Program-made: the position numbers and the translations under genes
Shown here: piece after piece, positions 55,298-63,910 of the stretch
How the letters are laid out: every line of letters starts with the position of its first letter
Position numbering within the stretch: the stretch's first letter is position 1
The notes under the pieces: model-generated
Database searches by the model: none
The model's input: only the letters and a program-made list of their open reading frames with translations
What the model was told of the DNA's origin: nothing
Assembly (NCBI RefSeq): GCF_021012795.1
Contig: NZ_VFYU01000027.1
Span: 24,862-88,861 of the forward strand
DNA: 64,000 nt
Direction: 5' to 3'
From: Psychrobacter sp. I-STPA10
GTDB taxonomy: Bacteria > Pseudomonadota > Gammaproteobacteria > Pseudomonadales > Moraxellaceae

Positions 55298-56089
55298 TTA
55301 GCTTAACTTTTCTCTAAACTCTAATACCTGCTCTGGTACAGCGTCTCTAGCAATTTCAGTGAATGCCACACCTGATACTTCTGAGCTATTATCACCCGTC
55401 GTCCAATATTCTGTATCTAATACAGGGATAGTAACATCAGGATTGGTAAATATCACTTCATTGTCACGACGTACCCCAACAGGCCATAGATAATGCTCTG
55501 CCATATTATTAATTGGCTGATAAGCTTCTTTGGCAACCTCTCCAGCACGCTCATCAAATATCAAACCAGCAATACCCGCATCTTTAAAAGCACGTAGCCA
55601 ATCTGCACAGTATATAGCTGCATTTTCAGCAGCATCATTATCAAATTCATGTTCAGCATCAGGCTGAGCTGCTTGCGCTGTTAAATATAATAGCTGCAAA
55701 GGTGAAGGCATCTGCACAAGCACAGGGACACGTTGAGTTTTTACTGTAGAGGTTACTAATGAGCCAGCAGCAGCTTTAAAATCTTCATTACCCATAAAAG
55801 TTCTTAAGGCATATCCTGCTCGTTTTTTCTCACCCATAGCGGCTGTTAATTTACTATTATCAGCAAGTTCTTGCTCAATCATCTTGTCGATAGAAATAAC
55901 GGATACTTGTGGTTTTAAAAGTGCGGCTGTTTGACCGAGGTGATTTGCATAAGCGGTGGCATCATGCCAAGGGATGGCTTTTCCTTGTAACAATACTCTT
56001 TGTGCATAATCCTCAGCATTCATTATTAATTGAGAACTGCCATTTTCTGAGTTTGATCCTTCAAGTATTGATTTTAATCTATCTGGCAT
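55298..56089 (-). CDS. Unknown protein downstream of the HyuA/HyuB carboxylase genes
   Basis: A 263-residue soluble protein (about 29 kDa). I recognise no domain with confidence. The alternation of beta-like segments and helices (KPQVSVISIDKMI, VPVLVQMPSPLQLLYL, ADWLRAFKDAGIAGLIFDER, YLWPVGVRRDNEVIF) could be an alpha/beta barrel distantly like uroporphyrinogen-decarboxylase or methionine-synthase-type folds; this is only a suggestion. AGGAAATT precedes the ATG. It follows the operon after 277 bp, past a hairpin and a TTAGTC palindrome, so it may have its own promoter. By position and size it is a candidate fifth component of the carboxylase. Confidence 0.7.
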   Translation of the reverse strand: MPDRLKSILEGSNSENGSSQLIMNAEDYAQRVLLQGKAIPWHDATAYANHLGQTAALLKPQVSVISIDKMIEQELADNSKLTAAMGEKKRAGYALRTFMGNEDFKAAAGSLVTSTVKTQRVPVLVQMPSPLQLLYLTAQAAQPDAEHEFDNDAAENAAIYCADWLRAFKDAGIAGLIFDERAGEVAKEAYQPINNMAEHYLWPVGVRRDNEVIFTNPDVTIPVLDTEYWTTGDNSSEVSGVAFTEIARDAVPEQVLEFREKLS

Positions 56090-56164
56090 AATAATTTCCT
56101 TTTATTAAATATGTGATTAAATATGCTATTTATCCTAAATAGCAAAAACTGCATCTAACATATG

Positions 56165-56177
56165 TTAGTCTGACTAA
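56165..56177. promoter_or_regulatory. Perfect palindrome upstream of the 263-residue gene
   Basis: TTAGTC-T-GACTAA, 13 bp, centred about 80 bp before the ATG at 56089. A likely operator for a separately controlled downstream gene. Confidence 0.4.
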
Positions 56178-56280
56178 TATTAGCACCCCTATTGTAATAG
56201 CTTTATCCAAAGTATGAAACTTTTTTTTCAAGATATAACAATAGACATTCTAAATTTTATCAGTGCTTAAACGCATAATT

Positions 56281-56307
56281 GGGGTTTGACCATATAAGCC
56301 AAACCCC
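56281..56307 (-). terminator. Hairpin after the HyuB-like gene
   Basis: GGGGTTTG / CAAACCCC forms a stable 8-bp stem with an 11-nt loop 60 bp past the stop. There is no T run, so it may only attenuate transcription or protect the mRNA 3' end. Confidence 0.5.
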
Positions 56308-56366
56308 AACTTACTACTAGTAAACAATAGTCACTTAAAGTTAACTTAAGTGCTATTAATCTAAGA

Positions 56367-58673
56367 TTAGGTCAAATGCTCAACTTCAAGACCCAAATCG
56401 TTCTCTAACTCACGAACGCGTGCTTCAAGCTCTTCAATTTTCAACACATGACGGTTAGGGATAGTAACTAATGGAAGCTCTTTTAGTTTACCACGAACTC
56501 GCTTAGGCTTGTTATCTTCCCAAATAGTGGCATAAAGCTCTTCATCTTCGCCTTGTCCCCAAGAACCATAGTAGAATAAATTCTCTGGTGGCGCTTCTTT
56601 AACATGCTTTTCCATAAACTCTGCGTAAGGAACACCACGCTCAAGACGTGCTTTTCTCTCTTCATCACGCAAACGCTCGGTTGCTTCTTTGTCTACAACG
56701 AAGGTTTCTTCGTCCCAAACTACTTTGTAAATTCTGTCTGCAGTCAAGGCAGAAATACGATTTAGTTGTAGATCATCCATCACAAGCTCCGGATCACGCT
56801 CTAGCACATCACCGTAACCACCACCTGAGCCTTGAGAAATCATATACAGCTCGCCTTCTTGACAACGGTCAAATTGCAATCCCATATGATAGGATAGATA
56901 TTTACCGTCTTTGAATGGACGCTCATTCATGATGCGCTCAATTGACAAGTTAAACTGTGTTGGATCATTTTTGATGATTTCGTAGATATTAATGCCTTTC
57001 ACCATGGTTAATGGATAAGTTGGGCAACCATAGCCACCAAACATACCACCAACACTAGAGAATTTCGCACCTGACGTTACGGTCATAAAACCCCACTCTG
57101 GTGTGTTACGAGCAGCAACAATCATCTCATAACCCATACCACCACGGAACTTACCAAAACCTTGGTTATCACGAACCAGACGCTTAGAAACTAACTGCAA
57201 GAATGGTACTTCTTCTTCCATTACTTCTTGCTCACCAGTATCTGCCATCGCACAGAATAATGGTGCAACCGCATCTTCACCATCTTTAAAGGCTTTTGCA
57301 CCACCACCCATACCGTTTAAGTCGGCACAAAGGTTACCCACTTGCTCACCATGTTGTGTTTCACCACCCCATAGGAAGTCATTAATTTGGTTAAACCATG
57401 GTGCAATAACGTTGGCATATTTGTTAGGCATTGAGAACTGTAGTTTCGCATAAGCCGCTTGCAATGCAGTAAATCCACGGAATGATGCCTGTAAGTTCTG
57501 ACCAGTTGGTGCATCGTAGCTACAGTCTGCCCATGTTCCTTCATCACTGATGAACTCAATGGGTGATAAAGCTCCTGTAGAGCGAGGTAAATCTGGCCAC
57601 CAGTAAGACAATACGGCTTGTGCAAAGAATGCTTTAGTCGATGCTAATGGTGAGTTAATCGCACGGTTAAGGATCTCAGGACCTGTACCACGCAAGTCAC
57701 AGACCATGGTGTCACCTTTAACCGTAATCTTACAAGCGAACTTAATTAAGATATTCTCTTTTAAAGTTGAGTCAACGAACTGGTTAACAGTCACTGTACC
57801 GTCTGGCATGGCGTCAATACGGCGACGTACTTCTTCTTCCACATCCTCAACGGTCATACGAATCGCGCCAACGAAAGCATCTAAACCATGCTCTTCAATA
57901 GAACGGTCAACGATTTCCATTACACGACGTACTGCACCCATTTTCACTTTGATGTCCGCAAGCATCAATTTAGGATCACGAGTAGAATGCTGTAAGAAAG
58001 TCAGCAAGTCACGACGTACTCTGCCGCGCTCTACAATTTTCATTGGTGAACCACGTAGACCATCATCAAATGGCGTTTCTGATCCAGAAGGCATACCACC
58101 TGGCTCACAAGCACCGTTTTCACCTTCGTGAATGGTCGCACCGACCCATGCTACTACTTCACCATCACGGATAACCGGAGTTAATAGTGATTGGTCAGTA
58201 TTATGCACACAACCAAAGCGAGCATCATTATGGAAGAAACCATCACCTGGATTAATACCAACGGTAGGCTCATCTTTCCAGTATTTCATGATATAGCGGA
58301 TTGGGTGATGAAGTACCGCTGAGAATGCAATTACACCACGGTTTGACATATAGCAAACGTCACCTTGGGCAGTATAAACGGCAACTGATAAGTCAGCCCA
58401 TTTAGCACCTGGTGCCGCACCCATACTTTCACACATCTCAAACGCTTCATCAAGCGAACCAACTAAACGGCGGCGGATACGATCATAAAGAATCGGATCA
58501 CTACCTTTAGCAATAACTTCTTCTTCTAATGCAGAACGCTCTGAGATAGAGTGGTGACGCATAATTTCTGGATCAGGACCCAAAAACAACGTCGTTTCGT
58601 TCATAAAATCTTCGACCCATGCTTTTTCTTCAGCGGTCAATTCGCGTTTTGGACTATTTACATCTGTAGTCAT
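56367..58673 (-). CDS. HyuB-like large subunit of acetone/acetophenone-type carboxylase
   Basis: A 768-residue hydantoinase-B/oxoprolinase family protein, about the length of acetone carboxylase alpha (AcxB) and acetophenone carboxylase ApcC. Probable metal ligands are H157 and D160 (in FGCVHNTD) and H182 (in GATIHEGENG); the 3 and 25 residue spacings match the Mn site described for acetone carboxylase. Conserved Gly-rich blocks (DLRGTGPEI, GGMGYEMIVAARN, GSGGGYGDVLERDPE) are present. The start at 58673 has GGGAG before it and gives a 10-bp gap to the upstream gene. No biotin motif is present; such enzymes activate substrate with ATP and bicarbonate. Confidence 0.88.
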   Translation of the reverse strand: MTTDVNSPKRELTAEEKAWVEDFMNETTLFLGPDPEIMRHHSISERSALEEEVIAKGSDPILYDRIRRRLVGSLDEAFEMCESMGAAPGAKWADLSVAVYTAQGDVCYMSNRGVIAFSAVLHHPIRYIMKYWKDEPTVGINPGDGFFHNDARFGCVHNTDQSLLTPVIRDGEVVAWVGATIHEGENGACEPGGMPSGSETPFDDGLRGSPMKIVERGRVRRDLLTFLQHSTRDPKLMLADIKVKMGAVRRVMEIVDRSIEEHGLDAFVGAIRMTVEDVEEEVRRRIDAMPDGTVTVNQFVDSTLKENILIKFACKITVKGDTMVCDLRGTGPEILNRAINSPLASTKAFFAQAVLSYWWPDLPRSTGALSPIEFISDEGTWADCSYDAPTGQNLQASFRGFTALQAAYAKLQFSMPNKYANVIAPWFNQINDFLWGGETQHGEQVGNLCADLNGMGGGAKAFKDGEDAVAPLFCAMADTGEQEVMEEEVPFLQLVSKRLVRDNQGFGKFRGGMGYEMIVAARNTPEWGFMTVTSGAKFSSVGGMFGGYGCPTYPLTMVKGINIYEIIKNDPTQFNLSIERIMNERPFKDGKYLSYHMGLQFDRCQEGELYMISQGSGGGYGDVLERDPELVMDDLQLNRISALTADRIYKVVWDEETFVVDKEATERLRDEERKARLERGVPYAEFMEKHVKEAPPENLFYYGSWGQGEDEELYATIWEDNKPKRVRGKLKELPLVTIPNRHVLKIEELEARVRELENDLGLEVEHLT

Positions 58674-58683
58674 AGTAATCTCC

Positions 58684-60840
58684 CTATTGTTTTTTCGCGC
58701 CACCTTGGGTAGCTTTGTCCTTTAACAACCATACCGCACCTTGAGGTGTAGGCTCAATACGCCAGTTTCTCTCGATTAGATAGGTGGTACTTTCCGTAGT
58801 AATAATAGCAGGTCCATGTACCACATATTTTTCACTTAATGCAGTGGCATCATAAACAGGTGTCTCAACTGGATCATCTTCACCAACGAAGTGAGCAGTA
58901 CGATGTGATACTGGTGTTGGCTCAGTACGCTCTCCAGCATACTCTAAGTCATCAAAACGTACAACTTCACCATCAATATATGAAGCAACACGGATGGTTT
59001 GTACACGTACACCAGCTTCTGGTGCTTCAATACCTTTACCATAACGATCAGCATAGATATCAGAGAATGTACGAATGACATGTAAAACATCACCGACATT
59101 TTCAATACGATTGATATCTAAGGCAACAGATGTCGTAACACGCTGGTTACCATAACGCATATCAAGCTCTAGGCCATGTTCTACTTTTTCAGGATCGTAA
59201 CCTTGGCGAATCAAGTCTTCACGACCTTTCTTCTCAAGCTCTTCAACATAACCATTAAAGCGATCATATTCATCAAACAGGTTACGTGAAAGTGGCTCAT
59301 ATAATACTACATAAGCACTACGCTCATGAATATGTAGTGGCTTCATATTACCAGCACCTAGAGCTGAGAATACAGAGGCAAATGGAGGGAATAAGATTTT
59401 TGAAATCCCTGCTTGGTTAGCAATACCACAAGCATGCAATGGTCCATTACCACCATAAGCAACCATAGTAAAGTCTTCAACAACTCCACCGTTACTTCTT
59501 AGCTCCATTTCGATACCAATTGCCATTTGCTCATCAACGGTACGTTTAATGATTTTAGCCACTTCGATGACTTCTAAATCAAGTTCATCACACAACTGAT
59601 CTTCAATCACAAAACTAGAACGCTTAGGATTTAGCTTAATGAAACCATTGGCATAGTTATCTGGATCTAAATAACCAAGTAATAAGTCAGCATCAGTTAC
59701 AGTTGGATACAAACCACCACGGTCATAACAAGCAGGACCAGGATCAGAACCAGCAGATTCAGGACCAATCTTCACAGATTTATGAATACGGTCAAAACTA
59801 GCGATAGAACCACCACCAGCACCTAATGTATTTAGGTGAATCATAGGTACACAAACTAACCAACGTCCAATAACTGGGTGGAAGTCATAGTGCTTAACAC
59901 CACCTTCAGGTACCAAACCGATATCAAATGATGTACCACCCATATCCATGGTTACAACATCACCAATACCCGTACTTTCTGATAAATGTTGTGCACCACC
60001 AACACCTGCAATAGGTCCTGAGTGAATGGTTTGTAGCGCATCAGTCGAGTTAGACTGCGCCATACCACCAGAGTTATGTACTACTAGCATTGGTTTTTCA
60101 TAACCTGAGTTACGTAAGTTGCTAGATAGTTGGTTTAAGGCGTTAAACATAATAGCATGTAAGAAGGCATCAATAATTGCCGTTTTTGCACGTACATACT
60201 CACCTTTACGACCTGATACTTGACTACTTAAAATCACAGGTAATGAACCAAGTTCATGTGCTGGATATTCTTCTAAAATAGTCTCTAGTACTAGCTGCTC
60301 ATGCTCTGGGTTTTCTGTAGAGTTAACTAAAGCAACAACGATAGCTTCAGCACCTTCGCCAATAAGCTCACGTACTTGCTCACGTACGTCTTCTTTTTGT
60401 AAGGGTACAAGTACTTCACCAACTGTATCAATACGCTCTCTGATTGAACGCACCATGTTACGAGGTACGATTGGCTCAGGACGCTCAGCATCTGCCATAT
60501 CACCCTGTTTGATTGGATCTAGACCTTCACCATAACCTTTTGAGCGTGAGATATGGATTGTATCTTCAAAACCATGAGTAACAATGGCAGCGACTCGAGG
60601 ACCTTTACCCTCAATCAAAGCATTAGTACCTAAGGTTGTTGCATAACGTACTGAATCGACTTCTTTTAATACTTGCTCACGTGTTAAACCTGCTCGTTTA
60701 CAAGCATTATCAAGTGCCGCATTAAAGCCTAAAGCTAGGTTGTGATGAGTTGTGAGTGCTTTTGACTCGATGTATAAATCATCCCATGAGAAAAAACAAT
60801 CGGTGAAAGTACCGCCAATATCAACTGATATTCTTTTCAT
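58684..60840 (-). CDS. HyuA-like subunit of acetone/acetophenone-type carboxylase
   Basis: A 718-residue hydantoinase-A/oxoprolinase family protein with an ASKHA-type ATP-binding core: DIGGTFTDCFFSW at the N-terminus, TTLGTNALIEGKGP, DMGGTSFDIGLVPEGG and GPESAGSDPGPACYDRGGLYPTVTDADLLLG. The size fits acetone carboxylase beta (AcxA, about 717). The start at 60840 has GGGGGAGA just before it; the longer in-frame extension overlaps the previous gene and lacks homology. It would phosphorylate the ketone (enol) and/or bicarbonate. Confidence 0.88.
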   Translation of the reverse strand: MKRISVDIGGTFTDCFFSWDDLYIESKALTTHHNLALGFNAALDNACKRAGLTREQVLKEVDSVRYATTLGTNALIEGKGPRVAAIVTHGFEDTIHISRSKGYGEGLDPIKQGDMADAERPEPIVPRNMVRSIRERIDTVGEVLVPLQKEDVREQVRELIGEGAEAIVVALVNSTENPEHEQLVLETILEEYPAHELGSLPVILSSQVSGRKGEYVRAKTAIIDAFLHAIMFNALNQLSSNLRNSGYEKPMLVVHNSGGMAQSNSTDALQTIHSGPIAGVGGAQHLSESTGIGDVVTMDMGGTSFDIGLVPEGGVKHYDFHPVIGRWLVCVPMIHLNTLGAGGGSIASFDRIHKSVKIGPESAGSDPGPACYDRGGLYPTVTDADLLLGYLDPDNYANGFIKLNPKRSSFVIEDQLCDELDLEVIEVAKIIKRTVDEQMAIGIEMELRSNGGVVEDFTMVAYGGNGPLHACGIANQAGISKILFPPFASVFSALGAGNMKPLHIHERSAYVVLYEPLSRNLFDEYDRFNGYVEELEKKGREDLIRQGYDPEKVEHGLELDMRYGNQRVTTSVALDINRIENVGDVLHVIRTFSDIYADRYGKGIEAPEAGVRVQTIRVASYIDGEVVRFDDLEYAGERTEPTPVSHRTAHFVGEDDPVETPVYDATALSEKYVVHGPAIITTESTTYLIERNWRIEPTPQGAVWLLKDKATQGGAKKQ

Positions 60841-60857
60841 AATATTCTCCCCCGTCC

Positions 60858-61316
60858 TTATTCTTGTGGTTTCTGTGGTGCACGGTGGTGACCATGACCA
60901 TGATGACGACATCCTTCACGCAAATCTACTTGTGCGTTTTCACCTGGACCATAATTAACGACTTCTTCTGGATCTTCGCCAATTTCTTCCCAACGGCGAC
61001 GTAAGTCATCAATGTCCCAAAGCATATCAATGCAAGGTGGATGTCCTGGTGGCACATATTCAGTTTCGATTTGTGTACCACAACCAGGGCAGTAATATTC
61101 ATAAATACGGCAGTAATTTGGATCAGGTGAGAATGTATATTTATACAACTTCGGATCAATTACAGGGGGGTGAATTTCTTCTGGATTGCGATCGTATACC
61201 AAAGTACCTTCCTTATAGGTACCACGAGCATCACCAAAATCATGCTCACATACACGACATACCCAACGCTCGCTGTCTAAATCGATCAGCAAATACTCGG
61301 TCATTGGAACTCTCAT
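60858..61316 (-). CDS. Small zinc-ribbon subunit, acetone carboxylase gamma family
   Basis: A 152-residue protein. C-x2-C pairs (WVCRVCEHDFGDARG and YYCPGCGTQIETE) form a zinc ribbon as in the acetone carboxylase gamma subunit family. The N-terminus starts directly at the ribbon and lacks the roughly 50-residue leader seen in Xanthobacter AcxC. It is thus closer in size to the 15-kDa subunit of acetophenone carboxylase. A His-rich tail (CRHHGHGHHRAP) might also bind metal. Start 61316 follows AAGGAAAAG; longer starts exist without such a signal. It ends 17 bp before the HyuA-like gene. Confidence 0.85.
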   Translation of the reverse strand: MRVPMTEYLLIDLDSERWVCRVCEHDFGDARGTYKEGTLVYDRNPEEIHPPVIDPKLYKYTFSPDPNYCRIYEYYCPGCGTQIETEYVPPGHPPCIDMLWDIDDLRRRWEEIGEDPEEVVNYGPGENAQVDLREGCRHHGHGHHRAPQKPQE

Positions 61317-61434
61317 TGAACTTTTCCTTGTATTAGTTTTATTTCCTACGTTTTCCTTGAAGCAAAGAAGACTCATCAATATTAAGTTTTATTTTTACTC
61401 ACTACTTATGAGCCTTATTGCTAAGGTTTGTCTA

Positions 61435-63387
61435 TTAAGCATTATCGCTAAGGATTAGATCACCTGCATCTGAAACCACGAAGCTCCAACCTTCAGTAAC
61501 ACGTGCGGTAAAGAATGGACCTTCAACAATAGCTGGACCTTGTGCCGCTGCATTGGCAGGCTGATCATCCAATACATACACTGGAACATCTTCTTCAGCG
61601 ATATTTTGATCTGTTTTGCGTAATATTTTACGACTACCAGAGGCTTTAGCTTCTACGCTGCTGTTGCTATCTGGCAAAGTTGCTGTGATTGTTGGGTGTG
61701 CTAGAGCATAGCTGGCTTCTAGTACCAAAATCCGTCTTTGGTCATCGGTATGATTGGCATCTTCTTCTAGGGTTAAGCGTGTATCTTCACTACCATCAGC
61801 GTTTTCAACAATCACACTCCAGTGAACATCACAATCATCTTTAAGTGAGTAACCTTCTTGGTACATGTGGCGTTTGGCTTGTTTAAGCAGACGTTTTCTT
61901 GAATGTTGCATTTCTTCGTCACTAAAGCCTGTGATATCCTCTTCAAACTCTTGCGAGACATTAGAGAAACTTAGACCATAAGCTGAGAAAATAGCGGCAA
62001 GTTTTGGAATAATAACACGCTTAATGCCTGCTTTACGAGCGGCTTGACACGCACTCATAGGACCACCACCACCAAAGGCAGCAAGTACAGTTTCATTACC
62101 GTCATATTCCCAATCTTCAAGACTGTTTGCCATTTTCGTAGCAAATGCTTCTTGCATTTCGAATAAGGCCTCTTCAACGCTAATGCCTAGAGGATCTGCA
62201 ACATTCGCTTTAACTACTTGACGAGAACGGTCAGCATCTAGATTTAATTCACCATTCAAATAAGTTGAAGGATCTAGAATACCTAATAGTAAGTTAACAT
62301 CAGTAATGGTTGCTTCTTTACCACCAAAACCAAAGCAAGCAGGACCAGGTGCTGCGCCCACACTTTCAGGACCAACAGTTATGGCACCATCTTTTGCACG
62401 CAGAATAGAGCTACCACCCACACCATAAGAGCGTACATCACTAAGCTCAAATGAAGTTTCGATGCCTTCTACCTTACCACGGCGATCAGCCAGAATGCTT
62501 AGATTATCAACAGCACCGATATCACTGGTTGTACCACCAACGTCAATCATCAGTACTTGATTAAAACCATAGGCTTCAGCAAGTGCACGGGTACCTTCTA
62601 AACCACCACGAGGACCAGAAGAATAGGTTTTTAGTGCAACTGATTTAGCAACACGAGAAGACGCACCATCATTACGATAAATAAGTAGTGGATTCTTAAC
62701 TTTATGTGCTCTGAGGCGATTCTCAGCAGAATATAAGAAGTTATCTAGTGTAGGATGTAAGAATGTATTGATAATTGCAGACCAGATTCTTCTTGGACGT
62801 GAAGGATCTGTGGTAAATTCCCAAGAAAATAGAACAGGAACTGAACCTAGTAATTGACGTGGGAAACGTAGTAAAAAGAAATGCTTATATTTTTTCTCTT
62901 TTTCTTGGTCACTCACTGCAATAATCAGACGCTCTGCACCGGCAGTGGTCAGCTCATTAATTGCATTAACCAAGTTTAAATCCATTTCTTCTTCGTCGTC
63001 TGTCACTTGTAATACAGAGACACGACTACCAATAAGACTTTGGAACATGTCTTTTTCAGCATCAGTTTGGTTTAATTTTTCTATGAGATCTGGCTCATCA
63101 GTAATCAGGCCAATTTTAGGTCCTTTACGCTCTACAAGAGCATTTGTACCTTGAGTTGATGAGTAACGGATAAGAGAACTATTTTGCAAAAGTTTGGTAA
63201 AATTAGATTTACCCTCTTTCTCTTCATTACCTGCACCATAGATTACTTTTGCAGCTTTGCTGATACCCTCAAAAAAACACTCTGAGAGGTCAATAGGGGT
63301 TGTTAGGGTTTTGGTGTAGTACACCTCGTCTTTGCCCACTACACAGATATCTGTGAGTGTGCCCCCGTTATCGATATTTACGAGCAT
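61435..63387 (-). CDS. Second HyuA-like protein, first gene of the carboxylase operon
   Basis: A 650-residue protein (about 70 kDa), a diverged paralogue of the HyuA-like subunit downstream. It starts LVNIDNGGTLTDICVV (Asn-Gly-Gly where the paralogue has Ile-Gly-Gly), with STQGTNALVERKGPKIG, DVGGTTSDIGAVDNL and GPESVGAAPGPACFGFGGKEATITDVNLLLG. AAGGGAG precedes the ATG. Acetone carboxylases have one HyuA-like subunit, whereas the acetophenone carboxylase core has two different ones plus a HyuB-like and a small subunit, which is the set found here. It lies 118 bp before the small-subunit gene. Confidence 0.85.
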   Translation of the reverse strand: MLVNIDNGGTLTDICVVGKDEVYYTKTLTTPIDLSECFFEGISKAAKVIYGAGNEEKEGKSNFTKLLQNSSLIRYSSTQGTNALVERKGPKIGLITDEPDLIEKLNQTDAEKDMFQSLIGSRVSVLQVTDDEEEMDLNLVNAINELTTAGAERLIIAVSDQEKEKKYKHFFLLRFPRQLLGSVPVLFSWEFTTDPSRPRRIWSAIINTFLHPTLDNFLYSAENRLRAHKVKNPLLIYRNDGASSRVAKSVALKTYSSGPRGGLEGTRALAEAYGFNQVLMIDVGGTTSDIGAVDNLSILADRRGKVEGIETSFELSDVRSYGVGGSSILRAKDGAITVGPESVGAAPGPACFGFGGKEATITDVNLLLGILDPSTYLNGELNLDADRSRQVVKANVADPLGISVEEALFEMQEAFATKMANSLEDWEYDGNETVLAAFGGGGPMSACQAARKAGIKRVIIPKLAAIFSAYGLSFSNVSQEFEEDITGFSDEEMQHSRKRLLKQAKRHMYQEGYSLKDDCDVHWSVIVENADGSEDTRLTLEEDANHTDDQRRILVLEASYALAHPTITATLPDSNSSVEAKASGSRKILRKTDQNIAEEDVPVYVLDDQPANAAAQGPAIVEGPFFTARVTEGWSFVVSDAGDLILSDNA

Positions 63388-63535
63388 TATAGTTTCACTC
63401 CCTTGAAGTTTGTTATGGTTGGTCGATGGTTTCCTTAACGACCAGTCAGGATCTCAAAAAAAAATGGTTATATGTTTAAAATAACTCATGTTTGTTGAGA
63501 ACGATGTAATCATAACAAGAGTAGCAGTAGAGTGG
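63388..63535 (-). promoter_or_regulatory. Leader and presumed promoter of the carboxylase operon
   Basis: No strong -35/-10 pair is seen, as expected for an activator-dependent promoter; TATAAC (minus strand, near 63470) is a possible -10. An inverted repeat TGGTCG/CGACCA lies at about 63420-63446 in the leader. No -24/-12 (sigma-54) element was found. Confidence 0.35.
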
Positions 63536-63599
63536 ACTACCTAAATGGGTAATAATTGATAATAAAATGGGTAGTTTATATATAACAAATGGGTAGTTT
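63536..63599 (-). promoter_or_regulatory. Phased ATGGGTA repeats upstream of the carboxylase operon
   Basis: ATGGGTA occurs at 63545, 63567 and 63589, exactly 22 bp apart; the last two continue as GTTT. An opposing ACTACC at 63536 makes a partial dyad with the first. On the minus strand each reads TACCCAT, which fits the TACYYMT heptamer of NarL/FixJ-type regulators. The spacing places all three on the same face of the DNA, about 150-210 bp before the first start codon. No such regulator gene is in the window. Confidence 0.6.
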
Positions 63600-63910
63600 T
63601 CAAGATATTTATCTCAAAAACTGATTTTAATGTACTTTATATGCAAAAGTTAAACTGTCTTGATATTATTCTTAATGATTTAAAATCAATAATTTATAGT
63701 TTTTTTACTTGTTAATCATTCCATATTAGTATGATTGATACTCCTTCTCTGTAATGGTCTATATCGTGATAGTTCATAGCTGATAACCTAATCATATATA
63801 AAATGTTATAACATAACAATAGAAATTTTGGTATTTTTTAATCTTGCTTGCACATTAAACTGAGGGTTTTAATACCCCACTCTCAACTTTATTTTATAAA
63901 ATCATATATG

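Noticed and set aside
57706..58131. Long open frame opposite the HyuB-like gene
   Set aside because: It is a shadow of a conserved coding region, with a Ser/Arg-rich composition and no ribosome binding site. The same holds for the other antisense frames over fumC, lon, uup and nadA.
56367..60840. 5-oxoprolinase or hydantoinase pair
   Set aside because: HyuA/HyuB-like genes alone would allow this, but the small zinc-ribbon subunit and the second HyuA-like gene in the same operon are specific to the ketone carboxylase type.
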